Below are positions 1-6,272 of a DNA stretch of 6,272 nt, one piece after another. The first letter of the stretch is position 1. Every line of letters begins with the position of its first letter. Below the pieces are notes generated by a model, which did not search any database, was not told the origin of the DNA, and was given only the letters and a program-made list of their open reading frames with translations. Source of the stretch: an uncultured Lachnospiraceae bacterium (GTDB taxonomy: Bacteria > Bacillota_A > Clostridia > Lachnospirales > Lachnospiraceae); NCBI GenBank assembly GCA_902787595.1, contig CADAHD010000225.1:1-6272 (forward strand), written 5' to 3'. Both the position numbers and the translations under genes were made by a program.

Positions 1-33
1 AGCCTTTCCCATGCTCCTTATATCATCCGTAAG
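1..33 (-). pseudogene. proB: In-frame continuation of proB beyond the amber codon (partial)
   Basis: Reading on in the proB frame after TAG 36-34 gives LTDDIRSMGKA up to the window edge. This matches the stretch that follows the 'LIPVVEE' region in ProB proteins (a pattern like E-[IL]-T-[DE]-[DE]-I-x-x-M-[AG]), with the TAG in the place of an acidic residue such as Glu (GAG to TAG is one change). It is therefore part of the same gene rather than intergenic DNA. The rest of the gene is outside the window, so further lesions cannot be assessed. Confidence 0.7.
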
Positions 34-639
34 CTACGGCACGATAGGCAGAAAGCGCGCCTGGGGATTTGTCCTGGGATCATCCGAATAAAGCCCGTCT
101 ATATCAGAAAGCAGTATCAGAAGATCCGCATCTACAAGCGCTGCCACTATAGCCGAAAGGGAGTCATTATCTCCAAATTCGATCTCGTAGGTTGAGATGG
201 TATCATTCTCATTAACTATGGGGATAACCCCAAGTTTTAATAATTCCATAAAAGTATTATGGGCATTAAAACGGTTAAGATCGGCCGCTATCGTATCCTT
301 TGTCATAAGGATCTGCGCCGCAACCTGTCCGTATTGCGAAAACAGCCTCTCATAAGTCATCATCAGCCTGGCCTGTCCTATAGCCGCGCAGGCCTGCTTG
401 ACTGCCAGAGGATTCTCTTCATCTGCCGGTATATGCACTGTCTTTTTCCCGGCTGCTATGGCGCCGGATGATACCAGTATCACATCCTTTCCCTGGTTGC
501 GGATATCACATAATTCCCGCACCAGTGTTTCCATCTTTATATAATCAAAATCACCTGTCTCTTTATGTCTTAAGGAGGATGAACCTATCTTTACAACTAT
601 CCTCTGCTTCTTCTTTATCAGTTCCCTGTATTGATCCAT
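34..639 (-). CDS. proB: Glutamate 5-kinase, truncated by an in-frame amber codon
   Basis: ProB phosphorylates L-glutamate with ATP to gamma-glutamyl phosphate, the first and feedback-regulated step of proline synthesis, in the cytoplasm with ProA. The reading frame gives 201 residues, against about 260 for kinase-only forms and about 367 for forms with a PUA domain. The amino-acid-kinase fold is clear: VVKIGSSSL at 15-23, VSSGAIAAG at 56-64, KQACAAIGQARLM at 81-93, NENDT at 143-147, FGDND at 155-159 and LLSDIDGLYSDDPRTNP at 176-192. TAG at 36-34 then ends the frame although similarity continues. Truncation here removes the later GTGGM..TK segment, which contributes to nucleotide/phosphate binding in this family, so the product is probably inactive. 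ATG 639 is preferred over an upstream TTG at 651, which would abut the AGAGG site directly; the ATG spacer of 12 nt is nonetheless long. proA would be expected just downstream, outside the window. Confidence 0.88.
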   Translation of the reverse strand: MDQYRELIKKKQRIVVKIGSSSLRHKETGDFDYIKMETLVRELCDIRNQGKDVILVSSGAIAAGKKTVHIPADEENPLAVKQACAAIGQARLMMTYERLFSQYGQVAAQILMTKDTIAADLNRFNAHNTFMELLKLGVIPIVNENDTISTYEIEFGDNDSLSAIVAALVDADLLILLSDIDGLYSDDPRTNPQARFLPIVP

Positions 640-660
640 TTCAAAAAGCAACCTCTGTTT
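640..660 (-). promoter_or_regulatory. Only intergenic spacer, with weak proB ribosome binding site (AGAGG)
   Basis: These 21 nt separate the TAG of the COG2509 gene from ATG 639 of proB. AGAGG (656-652 on the minus strand) is the only Shine-Dalgarno-like match; its 12-nt distance from the ATG is longer than usual. There is no room for a terminator or promoter, so proB is probably co-transcribed with the genes upstream. Confidence 0.45.
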
Positions 661-1893
661 CTATGCATGCTGCATGTATTTTATCACTTTTTCGGCAGTT
701 CGTATACCATCTGCCGCAGCAGAAGTGATACCGCCGGCATATCCTGCGCCTTCACCGCATGGGAATACGGCTCCTATATTGCTCTGGCCGCTCTCATTCC
801 TTAATATCTTTACAGGCGAGGAAGTGCGGCTTTCCACGCCTGCCAGCAATGCCTGCGGCATATCAAAGCCTTCTATAGTGCGTCCAAAGCTGTCAAAGGC
901 TTCTATTATGTCCTGTTCGATATTCTGAGGAAGTATACCGTTCAACGGAGCATAAGCCCATGCGCCTTTAATGGCGGGTTCTATTCCCTTATGGGCTACA
1001 GAGCCGTTACGTGCTTTATAATCCATAAGACTCTGTACCGGTATCTTTCCGCCCGCAGCCTTAAATGCTGCTTCTTCCATTTTTTTCTGAAATTCCATTC
1101 CGTCAAAAAGCCCGTTTCCGAATTCTTCAGGGCCAACACTCACAACTATGGCGGAATTGGCATTTGCTCCCGATCTGCCGTGATAGCTCATGCCGTTGAC
1201 CGCAAGTCTTCCTTTCTCGCTGCTGGCATCGACCACATAACCGCCCGGGCACATGCAGAAAGAGAAAACTCCCCTTCCCGAAGAAGCCTTTGTTACCAGT
1301 TTATAAGCTGCAGTAGGCAGTTTAAGCGCTTCGTTACCCTTACCGTACTGGCTGTCGTTTATCATTTTCTGTTCATGCTGGACACGCAGGCCTACAGCAA
1401 AATTTTTGCTTTCCATCTCGAGCCCGCATTCATGAAGGCTTAAGAAACTGTCCCTGGCGCTGTGTCCGGTGCACAATATAATGCTTCCGCATTTTCTTTC
1501 CTGAAAACGGCCTTTAGACAGCAGTTCCGCCCCTTCAGCCCTGCCCTTATCATTTATCAGCGGTTTGATAAAGCGGGTCTCAAATAAAAACTCGGCTCCC
1601 ATGCGTTCAAGATTATAACGCATATTAACAATGATATTTTTTAGTACATCCGTGCCTATATGCGGATGGCTGTCATAAAGTATCTGCGGATCAGCCCCGT
1701 ATTCCACAAAGGTCCTGAGTATAAAGTGATAGGCGCCGTCTTTATCACTGTTGCCGGTATAAAGCTTTCCGTCAGAAAAAGTCCCGGCTCCGCCTTCTCC
1801 GAACTGCACATTTGATTCCGGATTCAGCTTTCCGCTGTTCCAGAATTCCTGCACGCTCTTTTCACGCTTTACGATAGTCTCGCCGCGTTCCAC
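661..1893 (-). CDS. 3' fragment of the COG2509 flavoprotein gene (FAD/substrate domain without the GxGxxG loop)
   Basis: This frame encodes about 410 residues from a GTG at 1893, which is probably a normal internal Val codon of the ancestral gene rather than a start; only a poor purine stretch precedes it. Family blocks are well preserved: NPESNVQFGEGGAGTFSDG at 24-42, SHPHIGTDVL at 75-84, LCTGHSARD at 140-148, FAVGLRVQHEQ near 165, FSFCMCPGGYVVDASS near 210, and the C-terminal FAD contact CGEGAGYAGGITSAAADG at 379-396. No further stop or frameshift is seen, so the lesion is either recent or artefactual. It ends in TAG, 21 nt before proB. Translation would need reinitiation from the upstream fragment, which terminates 25 nt inside it. 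Confidence 0.75.
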   Translation of the reverse strand: MERGETIVKREKSVQEFWNSGKLNPESNVQFGEGGAGTFSDGKLYTGNSDKDGAYHFILRTFVEYGADPQILYDSHPHIGTDVLKNIIVNMRYNLERMGAEFLFETRFIKPLINDKGRAEGAELLSKGRFQERKCGSIILCTGHSARDSFLSLHECGLEMESKNFAVGLRVQHEQKMINDSQYGKGNEALKLPTAAYKLVTKASSGRGVFSFCMCPGGYVVDASSEKGRLAVNGMSYHGRSGANANSAIVVSVGPEEFGNGLFDGMEFQKKMEEAAFKAAGGKIPVQSLMDYKARNGSVAHKGIEPAIKGAWAYAPLNGILPQNIEQDIIEAFDSFGRTIEGFDMPQALLAGVESRTSSPVKILRNESGQSNIGAVFPCGEGAGYAGGITSAAADGIRTAEKVIKYMQHA

Positions 1894-2213
1894 AATGGCT
1901 GCTCTTCGCGCACAGTGCGCAGCATGGCATTGGGCAGTTCATATACTGTCGGTTTATAAAGCTGCAGCGTCGAATGACGTTTTAACTGCCTTCCCGCAAG
2001 TTCCAGTCCCTGCCTGACGCCTGTCAGATCAAAGACCACGCTGTAGACAAACTTAATATCATTCTTTTTCCTTGCATCCAGTGAACGCTTTAATATCTCA
2101 AGTTTGTTGATCTGCGCTTCATTTATATTCATAAAAGCCGCCACTTTTTCGGCCAGCTCTTTTATTTCATTTTTTACGGGAGGTTTCAAATGTATATCGT
2201 CAAGACGAAACAT
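1869..2213 (-). CDS. 5' fragment of the COG2509 flavoprotein gene (N-terminal domain)
   Basis: This frame encodes 114 residues. Residues 1-106 correspond to the small N-terminal domain that precedes the FAD domain in COG2509 proteins; its hallmark is KRSLDARKKNDIKFVYSV at about 42-59. The last eight residues (LWNAARLS) are out-of-frame translation beyond the lesion, ending at TAA. The frame is open upstream to 2264, but the true start is ATG 2213, shown by AAGGAGA at 2226-2220 and by where family similarity begins. A stable stand-alone small protein is possible, but nothing suggests a separate function. Confidence 0.75.
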   Translation of the reverse strand: MFRLDDIHLKPPVKNEIKELAEKVAAFMNINEAQINKLEILKRSLDARKKNDIKFVYSVVFDLTGVRQGLELAGRQLKRHSTLQLYKPTVYELPNAMLRTVREEQPLWNAARLS

Positions 2214-3415
2214 CAATTCTCTCCTTTCGATCTGATGGCTTTCCACACTGTATGCGCACAGCATAAAGCAAAGTGCAGATTATATCCGCCGCATTCACCG
2301 GCTACATCCAGAAGTTCACCGCAAAGATAAACATTTTTCATGCAAAGAGACTCCAGATCATCATTCACTTCCGAAAGCGGAACTCCGCCGCACATAAGCT
2401 GCGCTTCACGGTAGTTTCCTCTTCCGCATATATCAAAGCTGCAATGTCTTGCGGTCCGGTAAAGTCTTTCCATATCCGAAATCTTAACTGTATCCGACGG
2501 CCTGAGTCCTGCCTTTTTTATCAGATATACAGCCAGCTTTTTATTAAGCCACCCTGCAAAGAAATCCTCAAGCGTTCTGTTCGGATAAAGTCTGACGCGT
2601 CGTTCATACTCTTCCTTTCCCTCTTTTATAAAGCAAAGGAAATCCGCCTCCAGCTGCACCGCGCCCGGATCAGGCGCAAATCTGCTGAGCTGGAACACGG
2701 GTATGCCCGAAACAGAATCCTTATTAAGCTGCAGCTCGCCCTTTTCGGTATAAATTCCGCTCTGTGTCTTAAGCCTTAACTGCGCATCGCATCTGACCCC
2801 GGCCACGCTCTTAAGATCTTCTCTGCATTTCAGATAAGTAAGGGCGGGATAGGTTTCTTTAATGCTGTGTCCGGCCTTTTTCAGCAGCGGAAATGCGTTG
2901 CCCTTCTCTTCACCGTATACTCCGGCCTTGCCGCCGCATGAAAGTATAACGGCGTCAAAAGGCTTATCTGAGTGTTTATCAACGTTCTCAAAGCTTATGC
3001 GCCCGCCTACTCTGAGCGCACAAGCCTTATAACCTATCATAATTTTAACACCAAGCTCTGTCAATGTAAATCTAAAAGCGTCAATTACCGAAGAAGCCTG
3101 TCTGCTGACCGGATAAAGCCCACCTTTTACATTGCATATCGATAAGCCCAGGCTTTCATAAAAATGGTCGCGTTCAGCCGCGCTCATGCCTGAAAGAATA
3201 CGCGAAAGCTTCTGCATATCCCCGCACTGATAATGATCTGCGCTTATATCTTCATTTGACAGATTGCATCTTCCGTTTCCTGTGATAAGCAGCTTTTTGC
3301 CGATGCGCTCCTGCCTTTCAAAAACCGTTACATCACAGCCGTCCCTTGCCAGCAAAACCGCTGCGCTCAGACCGCTCATGCCACCGCCTATCACAGCTAT
3401 CCGTTCAGCCTTCAT
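2213..3415 (-). CDS. YhiN/HI0933-family FAD-dependent oxidoreductase (aminoacetone oxidase family)
   Basis: This is a 400-residue soluble flavoprotein of the HI0933/YhiN family (COG2081), often annotated as 'aminoacetone oxidase family FAD-binding enzyme'; the physiological substrate of most members is unknown. The N-terminal Rossmann motif is intact (AVIGGGMSGLSAA, GGGMSGL at 10-16), followed by the acidic ribose-binding end VFERQ at 31-35. The family signature GKKLLITGNGRCNLSN lies at 39-54, and the C-terminal FAD-closing block CGELLDVAGECGGYN at 365-379. The length is normal and no lesion is seen. The start at 3415 overlaps the flippase stop as ATGA; a G-rich site (GGGGGAT) lies 5 nt upstream, a weaker match than at neighbouring genes. 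The TGA stop shares a base with the next ATG (TGATG). The coupling to a second flavoprotein gene suggests related roles, but that is inference. Confidence 0.93.
   Translation of the reverse strand: MKAERIAVIGGGMSGLSAAVLLARDGCDVTVFERQERIGKKLLITGNGRCNLSNEDISADHYQCGDMQKLSRILSGMSAAERDHFYESLGLSICNVKGGLYPVSRQASSVIDAFRFTLTELGVKIMIGYKACALRVGGRISFENVDKHSDKPFDAVILSCGGKAGVYGEEKGNAFPLLKKAGHSIKETYPALTYLKCREDLKSVAGVRCDAQLRLKTQSGIYTEKGELQLNKDSVSGIPVFQLSRFAPDPGAVQLEADFLCFIKEGKEEYERRVRLYPNRTLEDFFAGWLNKKLAVYLIKKAGLRPSDTVKISDMERLYRTARHCSFDICGRGNYREAQLMCGGVPLSEVNDDLESLCMKNVYLCGELLDVAGECGGYNLHFALCCAHTVWKAIRSKGEN
2220..2226 (-). promoter_or_regulatory. Ribosome binding site of the COG2509 gene (AAGGAGA), inside the yhiN-like gene
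   Basis: The minus strand reads AAGGAGA, a 6-nt spacer, then ATG 2213. This strong site decides the start against the longer open frame up to 2264 and lies in the last codons of the upstream flavoprotein gene, next to the TGATG stop-start overlap. Confidence 0.85.
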
Positions 3416-5076
3416 TCTTCATCCCCCAAAAAATGCAGCTTACGCCCCAGTTTAAAAATATACGGTCCCAGAGGGATGCGCTTCAGCGAATAAACCGTCA
3501 CCAGACGGGTCCTGCATATAGCAAAGAAATAAGCAAAAAGATAAAGTATAAAGCATATTATCAAAGACAAAATATCCGGCATAAAAAGCTTAAACAGCAG
3601 CCCCAGCAAAAATACAGCAGCCGCGGGTATCAGCGCGCAGAGCGCCGGAACCAGTATCACTCTGAGGACGTCAAGATTATAATGCAGATATTTGATCAGA
3701 TGCAGGTAGTTCATCAGCGTGATCAGAAGATAATATATGCTGCCTGCAACGATAAGCGAATAAATGCCTATATCGCTTATGTTCATGGAAGGCATAAAGA
3801 TCATAAAACCAACGGCCGGCACCAGCGCTATCAGGCAATGTATCATAAGGCGTTTTACGGCTCTTATCATGATCAGCTGCATGGACGTATTAATAGCAAA
3901 GCAGCAGAATATCATCGGTATAGTCCCGAAACAGATAAGCCTCCTGCCCAGAGCCGAATCGACGCCAAACAAGCCGTTAACTATCTGCGGGGCCATGGCC
4001 AGATTAAAACCTGCAAAGAAAAAACATATTATCATGGATTCGCCCGAAAGATTCATGCATCTTATGCGTAATTCCCCTTTTTCCTCCCTGCTCATAACTC
4101 CCGTATTCTTTTTATAAGTATTATAAAGCAGGAAAAATATCAGCATAAAAGGCATAAGGCAGACAGTCTGGTAAATCCCGGAATACATGCCCCAGACATA
4201 GGATTGCAGTACGCTGTTTCCGCTGCGGAATACTCTTCCGAATACAAGAAAAGAAGCAAAATGAAAGCTGAGAAAACACAATACCGCTCCCGACAGCGGA
4301 AATGCCGCCGAATAAAACTGTCCGGTAGTAGGGCTCTCATGCTTTCTGTTATTATCATTTCCGCGCTGCAGCAAACGTTCATGGTGTCCGTTCATCAGAA
4401 CGCCGAAAAGGATAAGCAATGTGACCGCCGAAGCTATGCAGAGTATCTTTATAACGCCGCTCGCATCATAGATATATTTAACTTCTTCGTTCCGGAGCAG
4501 TTTTGATACCTGCTGTCCGGAAGCGCTGTCTATCCCGGAAAAGAACAGTATCAGCAGAAAGACCACGATCTGTCTGAAGAGTATGATATAAACGCTGCGG
4601 TTTCTTTTATGCTGTCCGTCAAAATACCCACGGAAAAGCAGTATAAATGCGTCTGCGGCAAATACGGGCATCATCCACAGAAGCGTGGATAAACCTGCTT
4701 TTCCCAGCAGAAAACTCTCCGAAAAAGGCTTGGCTCCAAAGCCCCATATAAGCATCACTATCAGCACATAAGCCGCAATATGCAGAAAAGCTGAAACAAA
4801 AATGCGTTTTGCATTCCTGTGAAAACCGATCTCCCGGCGTTTCTGTATAAGTTCATGTACTGCTTCCGATGTTCCCAGCGGGATCAGTACAAGCGCAAAC
4901 AGCAAAACATCATAAGCCGTAAAGAGATAAGCCGCTCCCTGCGGCCGAATGCGGTATACGCATATCAGCCTCGAAAAACAGCACAACAATACAGAAAAAA
5001 AGACCGCCAGCTTGTGCCGGTTTTCGGGATGTATCTTTCTGAAAGGATTTTTGACCGCCTTCTTAACAGCGCTCAT
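3412..5076 (-). CDS. SpoVB/MurJ-like polysaccharide (lipid-linked glycan) flippase, MOP superfamily
   Basis: This is a 554-residue, very hydrophobic integral membrane protein. About 14 membrane segments can be placed by eye, near residues 22-40, 50-68, 91-112, 129-148, 162-180, 207-228, 256-278, 298-316, 345-363, 378-398, 410-428, 436-457, 470-496 and 501-520. The length and count fit the MOP/MVF exporters (SpoVB, MurJ, Wzx), which flip lipid-linked saccharides across the cytoplasmic membrane. The block RGYFDGQHKRNR at 149-160 resembles the SpoVB/MurJ 'RGYFQG' loop, and the YDVLLFALVLIPLGTSEAV stretch at 55-73 matches the region after TM2 of SpoVB, although the usual proline-containing 'GIPVAISKL' is altered. 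The N-terminus is basic, and a basic cytoplasmic tail of about 34 residues follows TM14. The start at 5076 is supported by GGAGG six bases upstream and lies inside ybeY. The substrate cannot be read from sequence; peptidoglycan precursor, capsule or exopolysaccharide units are all possible. The superfamily is likely, the subfamily less certain. Confidence 0.8.
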   Translation of the reverse strand: MSAVKKAVKNPFRKIHPENRHKLAVFFSVLLCCFSRLICVYRIRPQGAAYLFTAYDVLLFALVLIPLGTSEAVHELIQKRREIGFHRNAKRIFVSAFLHIAAYVLIVMLIWGFGAKPFSESFLLGKAGLSTLLWMMPVFAADAFILLFRGYFDGQHKRNRSVYIILFRQIVVFLLILFFSGIDSASGQQVSKLLRNEEVKYIYDASGVIKILCIASAVTLLILFGVLMNGHHERLLQRGNDNNRKHESPTTGQFYSAAFPLSGAVLCFLSFHFASFLVFGRVFRSGNSVLQSYVWGMYSGIYQTVCLMPFMLIFFLLYNTYKKNTGVMSREEKGELRIRCMNLSGESMIICFFFAGFNLAMAPQIVNGLFGVDSALGRRLICFGTIPMIFCCFAINTSMQLIMIRAVKRLMIHCLIALVPAVGFMIFMPSMNISDIGIYSLIVAGSIYYLLITLMNYLHLIKYLHYNLDVLRVILVPALCALIPAAAVFLLGLLFKLFMPDILSLIICFILYLFAYFFAICRTRLVTVYSLKRIPLGPYIFKLGRKLHFLGDEE

Positions 5077-5569
5077 ATCCCGCCTCCACTAAAATCTCTT
5101 CCTGCATTGCTTCCATCTTTGCGCGGTCTTCATCATCCACATGATCAAAACCTGTCAGGTGAAGAAGCGAATGCGCCGTAAGAAAAGCAAATTCCCGTTC
5201 CACGCTGTGGCCGTATTCAGCTGCCTGCGCCATCACCTTTGAAGCGCAGATCATTATCTCGCCATATATCAGCTCGCCTGTTTCGGGATCAAACACATCG
5301 GGATCATCCTCTTCTATCAGCGAAAAATCATTTATATGTCCCGGATCAAAAGGCAGATTCGGGAATGAAAGCACATCCGTCACTTTATCGATGCCGCGGC
5401 AGGAAGAATTAGCTTCCCGTATGCTCTCATCATCTACGACATAAAGAGTCAGCTGCACATCATAAGGGCAGGGAAAGCGCTTAAAGAAAGAATCGGCCAC
5501 TGCATTGACAATGGTATTGATCTCTATCGGCAGCTCAACATCACACTCTGTGTATATGCTCATATTCAT
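5063..5569 (-). CDS. ybeY: Endoribonuclease YbeY (rRNA maturation factor)
   Basis: YbeY is a single-domain, zinc-dependent endoribonuclease needed for 16S rRNA 3'-end maturation and ribosome quality control. The protein has 168 residues, the usual length. The metal-binding signature H-x3-H-x5-H is intact ([11 protein letters not shown], with H133, H137 and H143). The other family blocks are also present: IREAN at 50-54, [10 protein letters not shown] at 61-70 and GEIMIC at 103-108. The start at 5569 is chosen because it forms the ATGA overlap with phoH. A Shine-Dalgarno-like AAGGA lies 11 nt upstream, rather far, so coupling to phoH translation probably matters. A second ATG two codons on (5563) is even further from that site. 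The stop is TAA. The gene overlaps the downstream flippase by 14 nt. Many Firmicutes have dgkA and era after ybeY; neither is present here. Confidence 0.97.
   Translation of the reverse strand: MNMSIYTECDVELPIEINTIVNAVADSFFKRFPCPYDVQLTLYVVDDESIREANSSCRGIDKVTDVLSFPNLPFDPGHINDFSLIEEDDPDVFDPETGELIYGEIMICASKVMAQAAEYGHSVEREFAFLTAHSLLHLTGFDHVDDEDRAKMEAMQEEILVEAGYERC
5083..5087 (-). promoter_or_regulatory. Ribosome binding site of the flippase gene (GGAGG), inside ybeY
   Basis: The minus strand reads GTGGAGGCGGGAT just before ATG 5076, leaving a 6-nt spacer. It lies within the ybeY C-terminal codons and fixes the flippase start, giving the 14-nt overlap. Confidence 0.8.
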
Positions 5570-6272
5570 CTGTTTTTATTTCCTTTTCTGTTTTCGTACG
5601 ACTCGTAAGCCTGTACTATCTTCATGACCAGCGGATGCCTTACTACATCCTTGCTGCTTAAGCTGCAGAAGGATATGCCTTCAACCTTCTTAAGCACTCT
5701 TACAGCCTCTTCAAGTCCCGATAAGCTGTGGGGCGCAAGATCTTTCTGCGTCAGATCGCCCGTGATCACTGCCTTTGAGCCAAAACCTATACGCGTTAAG
5801 AACATCTTCATCTGCGCAGGCGTGGTATTCTGGGCCTCATCGAGTATTATGAAAGAATTGTCCAGCGTGCGTCCGCGCATATAGGCCAGCGGAGCCACTT
5901 CTATCAGCCCCTTTTCCATATTCTTCTGGAAGCTTTCGGCTCCCATTATCTGATACAGTGCATCATAAAGAGGGCGCAGATAAGGATCGACCTTACTCTG
6001 CAGATCACCGGGCAGAAAGCCCAGCTTCTCACCGGCTTCGATTGCAGGACGGGTCAGGATTATCCTGCCAACCTCTTCGTTCCTGAAAGCGGTTATCGCC
6101 ATTGCCATTGCCAGATAAGTCTTGCCTGTGCCGGCAGGACCTGTTCCGAATACGATCATATTATCCCTGATGGCATCAACATATTCCTTTTGTCCTGTAG
6201 TCTTGGGTTTTACAGGTTTTCCGTTTATCGTGCGGCAGATGGTATCCTTATCAAGCTTTAATAATTCGCTTT
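5566..6272 (-). CDS. phoH: PhoH-family ATPase (PhoH-like protein), 5' end outside window
   Basis: This is a P-loop NTPase of the PhoH family, a cytoplasmic ATPase often encoded beside ybeY and linked to RNA metabolism; its exact substrate is not settled. The frame stays open to the window edge (first full codon at 6270), so about 234 residues are visible and the N-terminal part, roughly 90-100 residues judging by family length, is missing. The ATG at 6159 is internal, because the 37 codons before it read as normal PhoH sequence ([13 protein letters not shown], then [12 protein letters not shown]). In visible numbering, Walker [11 protein letters not shown] is at 42-51, Walker B FIILDEAQ at 140-147, the sensor-like VITGD at about 168-172, and DVVRHPLV at 208-215. 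The stop is TGA and overlaps the ybeY start by four bases (ATGA), which suggests translational coupling. The family call is secure; the biological role is known only in outline. Confidence 0.96.
   Translation of the reverse strand, partial: SELLKLDKDTICRTINGKPVKPKTTGQKEYVDAIRDNMIVFGTGPAGTGKTYLAMAMAITAFRNEEVGRIILTRPAIEAGEKLGFLPGDLQSKVDPYLRPLYDALYQIMGAESFQKNMEKGLIEVAPLAYMRGRTLDNSFIILDEAQNTTPAQMKMFLTRIGFGSKAVITGDLTQKDLAPHSLSGLEEAVRVLKKVEGISFCSLSSKDVVRHPLVMKIVQAYESYENRKGNKNR

Larger units (their letters stand above)
661..2213 (-). pseudogene. COG2509-type FAD-dependent dehydrogenase gene, broken by internal deletion and frameshift
   Basis: Two adjacent open frames together make up one uncharacterised FAD-dependent dehydrogenase (COG2509), normally a single chain of about 530-540 residues. 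The N-terminal domain reads well from ATG 2213 to about residue 106 (VREEQP, near 1896). The rest of the enzyme resumes in another frame at about 1893 (VERGE, near the end of the first Rossmann beta-alpha-beta unit). The roughly 25 residues that should join them, including the GxGxxG dinucleotide-binding loop, are absent in all frames around 1860-1990. A deletion therefore removed about 75-80 bp; the frames require a missing length of 3n+1. The intact start has an excellent site, AAGGAGA with a 6-nt spacer, and is coupled to yhiN by TGATG. Without the FAD loop neither piece should bind flavin normally. An assembly error is the main alternative to a real mutation. Confidence 0.85.

Noticed and set aside
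663..675. Small inverted repeat (ATGCA-TGC-TGCAT) at the end of the COG2509 gene, considered as a terminator
   Set aside because: The stem is only 5 bp, A/T-rich and inside coding sequence, and no T-tract follows it in the direction of transcription.
991..1443. Plus-strand open frame of 150 codons opposite the COG2509 gene
   Set aside because: It is antisense to well-conserved flavoprotein blocks, and its sequence resembles no family I know.
1869..1893. Programmed frameshifting joining the two COG2509 frames
   Set aside because: No slippery heptamer is evident, and a frameshift alone could not restore the missing GxGxxG segment, which is absent in all frames. A deletion explains both facts.
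2273..2779. Plus-strand open frame of 168 codons opposite the yhiN-like gene
   Set aside because: It is antisense to an intact, recognised enzyme gene, and its composition looks like a back-translation of the opposite strand.
3346..4071. Plus-strand open frame of about 241 codons opposite the flippase gene
   Set aside because: The product is a low-complexity Gln/Lys/Tyr/His-rich sequence with no recognisable fold, and it lies wholly antisense to a convincing membrane protein and the start of the yhiN-like gene. It is a shadow of minus-strand codon use.
6157..6159. ATG at 6159 as the PhoH start
   Set aside because: The frame is open upstream to the window edge and encodes typical PhoH sequence leading into Walker A, so this Met is internal.

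Overview
The window looks like chromosomal core DNA from a low-to-mid G+C Firmicute, most likely a Clostridia/Lachnospiraceae-type gut bacterium. Counting a sample line gives G+C in the mid-40s percent. This placement is inference. It rests on strong AGGAGG-type ribosome binding sites, tight gene packing, the protein families present (a SpoVB/MurJ-like flippase, a YhiN/HI0933 flavoprotein, a COG2509 flavoprotein, ProB) and the look of the ProB tail. No rRNA, tRNA, CRISPR array, insertion sequence or phage gene is visible.

Every gene lies on the minus strand, so transcription runs from high to low coordinates. The order is phoH (5' part outside the window), ybeY, a 14-TM MOP-superfamily flippase, a YhiN/HI0933 flavoprotein, a COG2509 flavoprotein, then proB (3' end outside the window). 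The first five genes overlap: phoH/ybeY by ATGA, ybeY/flippase by 14 nt, flippase/yhiN by ATGA, and yhiN/COG2509 by TGATG. Only 21 nt separate the COG2509 gene from proB. This suggests one translationally coupled operon. I see no internal promoter or terminator and no gene-free stretch over 300 bases.

The upstream half (phoH, ybeY) is an RNA-metabolism pair. The middle holds a membrane lipid-linked glycan flippase and two flavoproteins of poorly defined function. The last gene, proB, catalyses the first step of proline synthesis.

The main surprise is that the last two genes are both broken. The COG2509 gene has lost the segment that should carry its N-terminal FAD-binding GxGxxG motif, and the loss shifts the reading frame. 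proB carries an in-frame amber (TAG) codon, after which recognisable ProB sequence continues to the window edge. These are either real gene decay, which predicts proline auxotrophy unless a second proB or another route exists, or assembly/sequencing errors. I found no convincing sign of an undescribed defence, mobile or RNA system.
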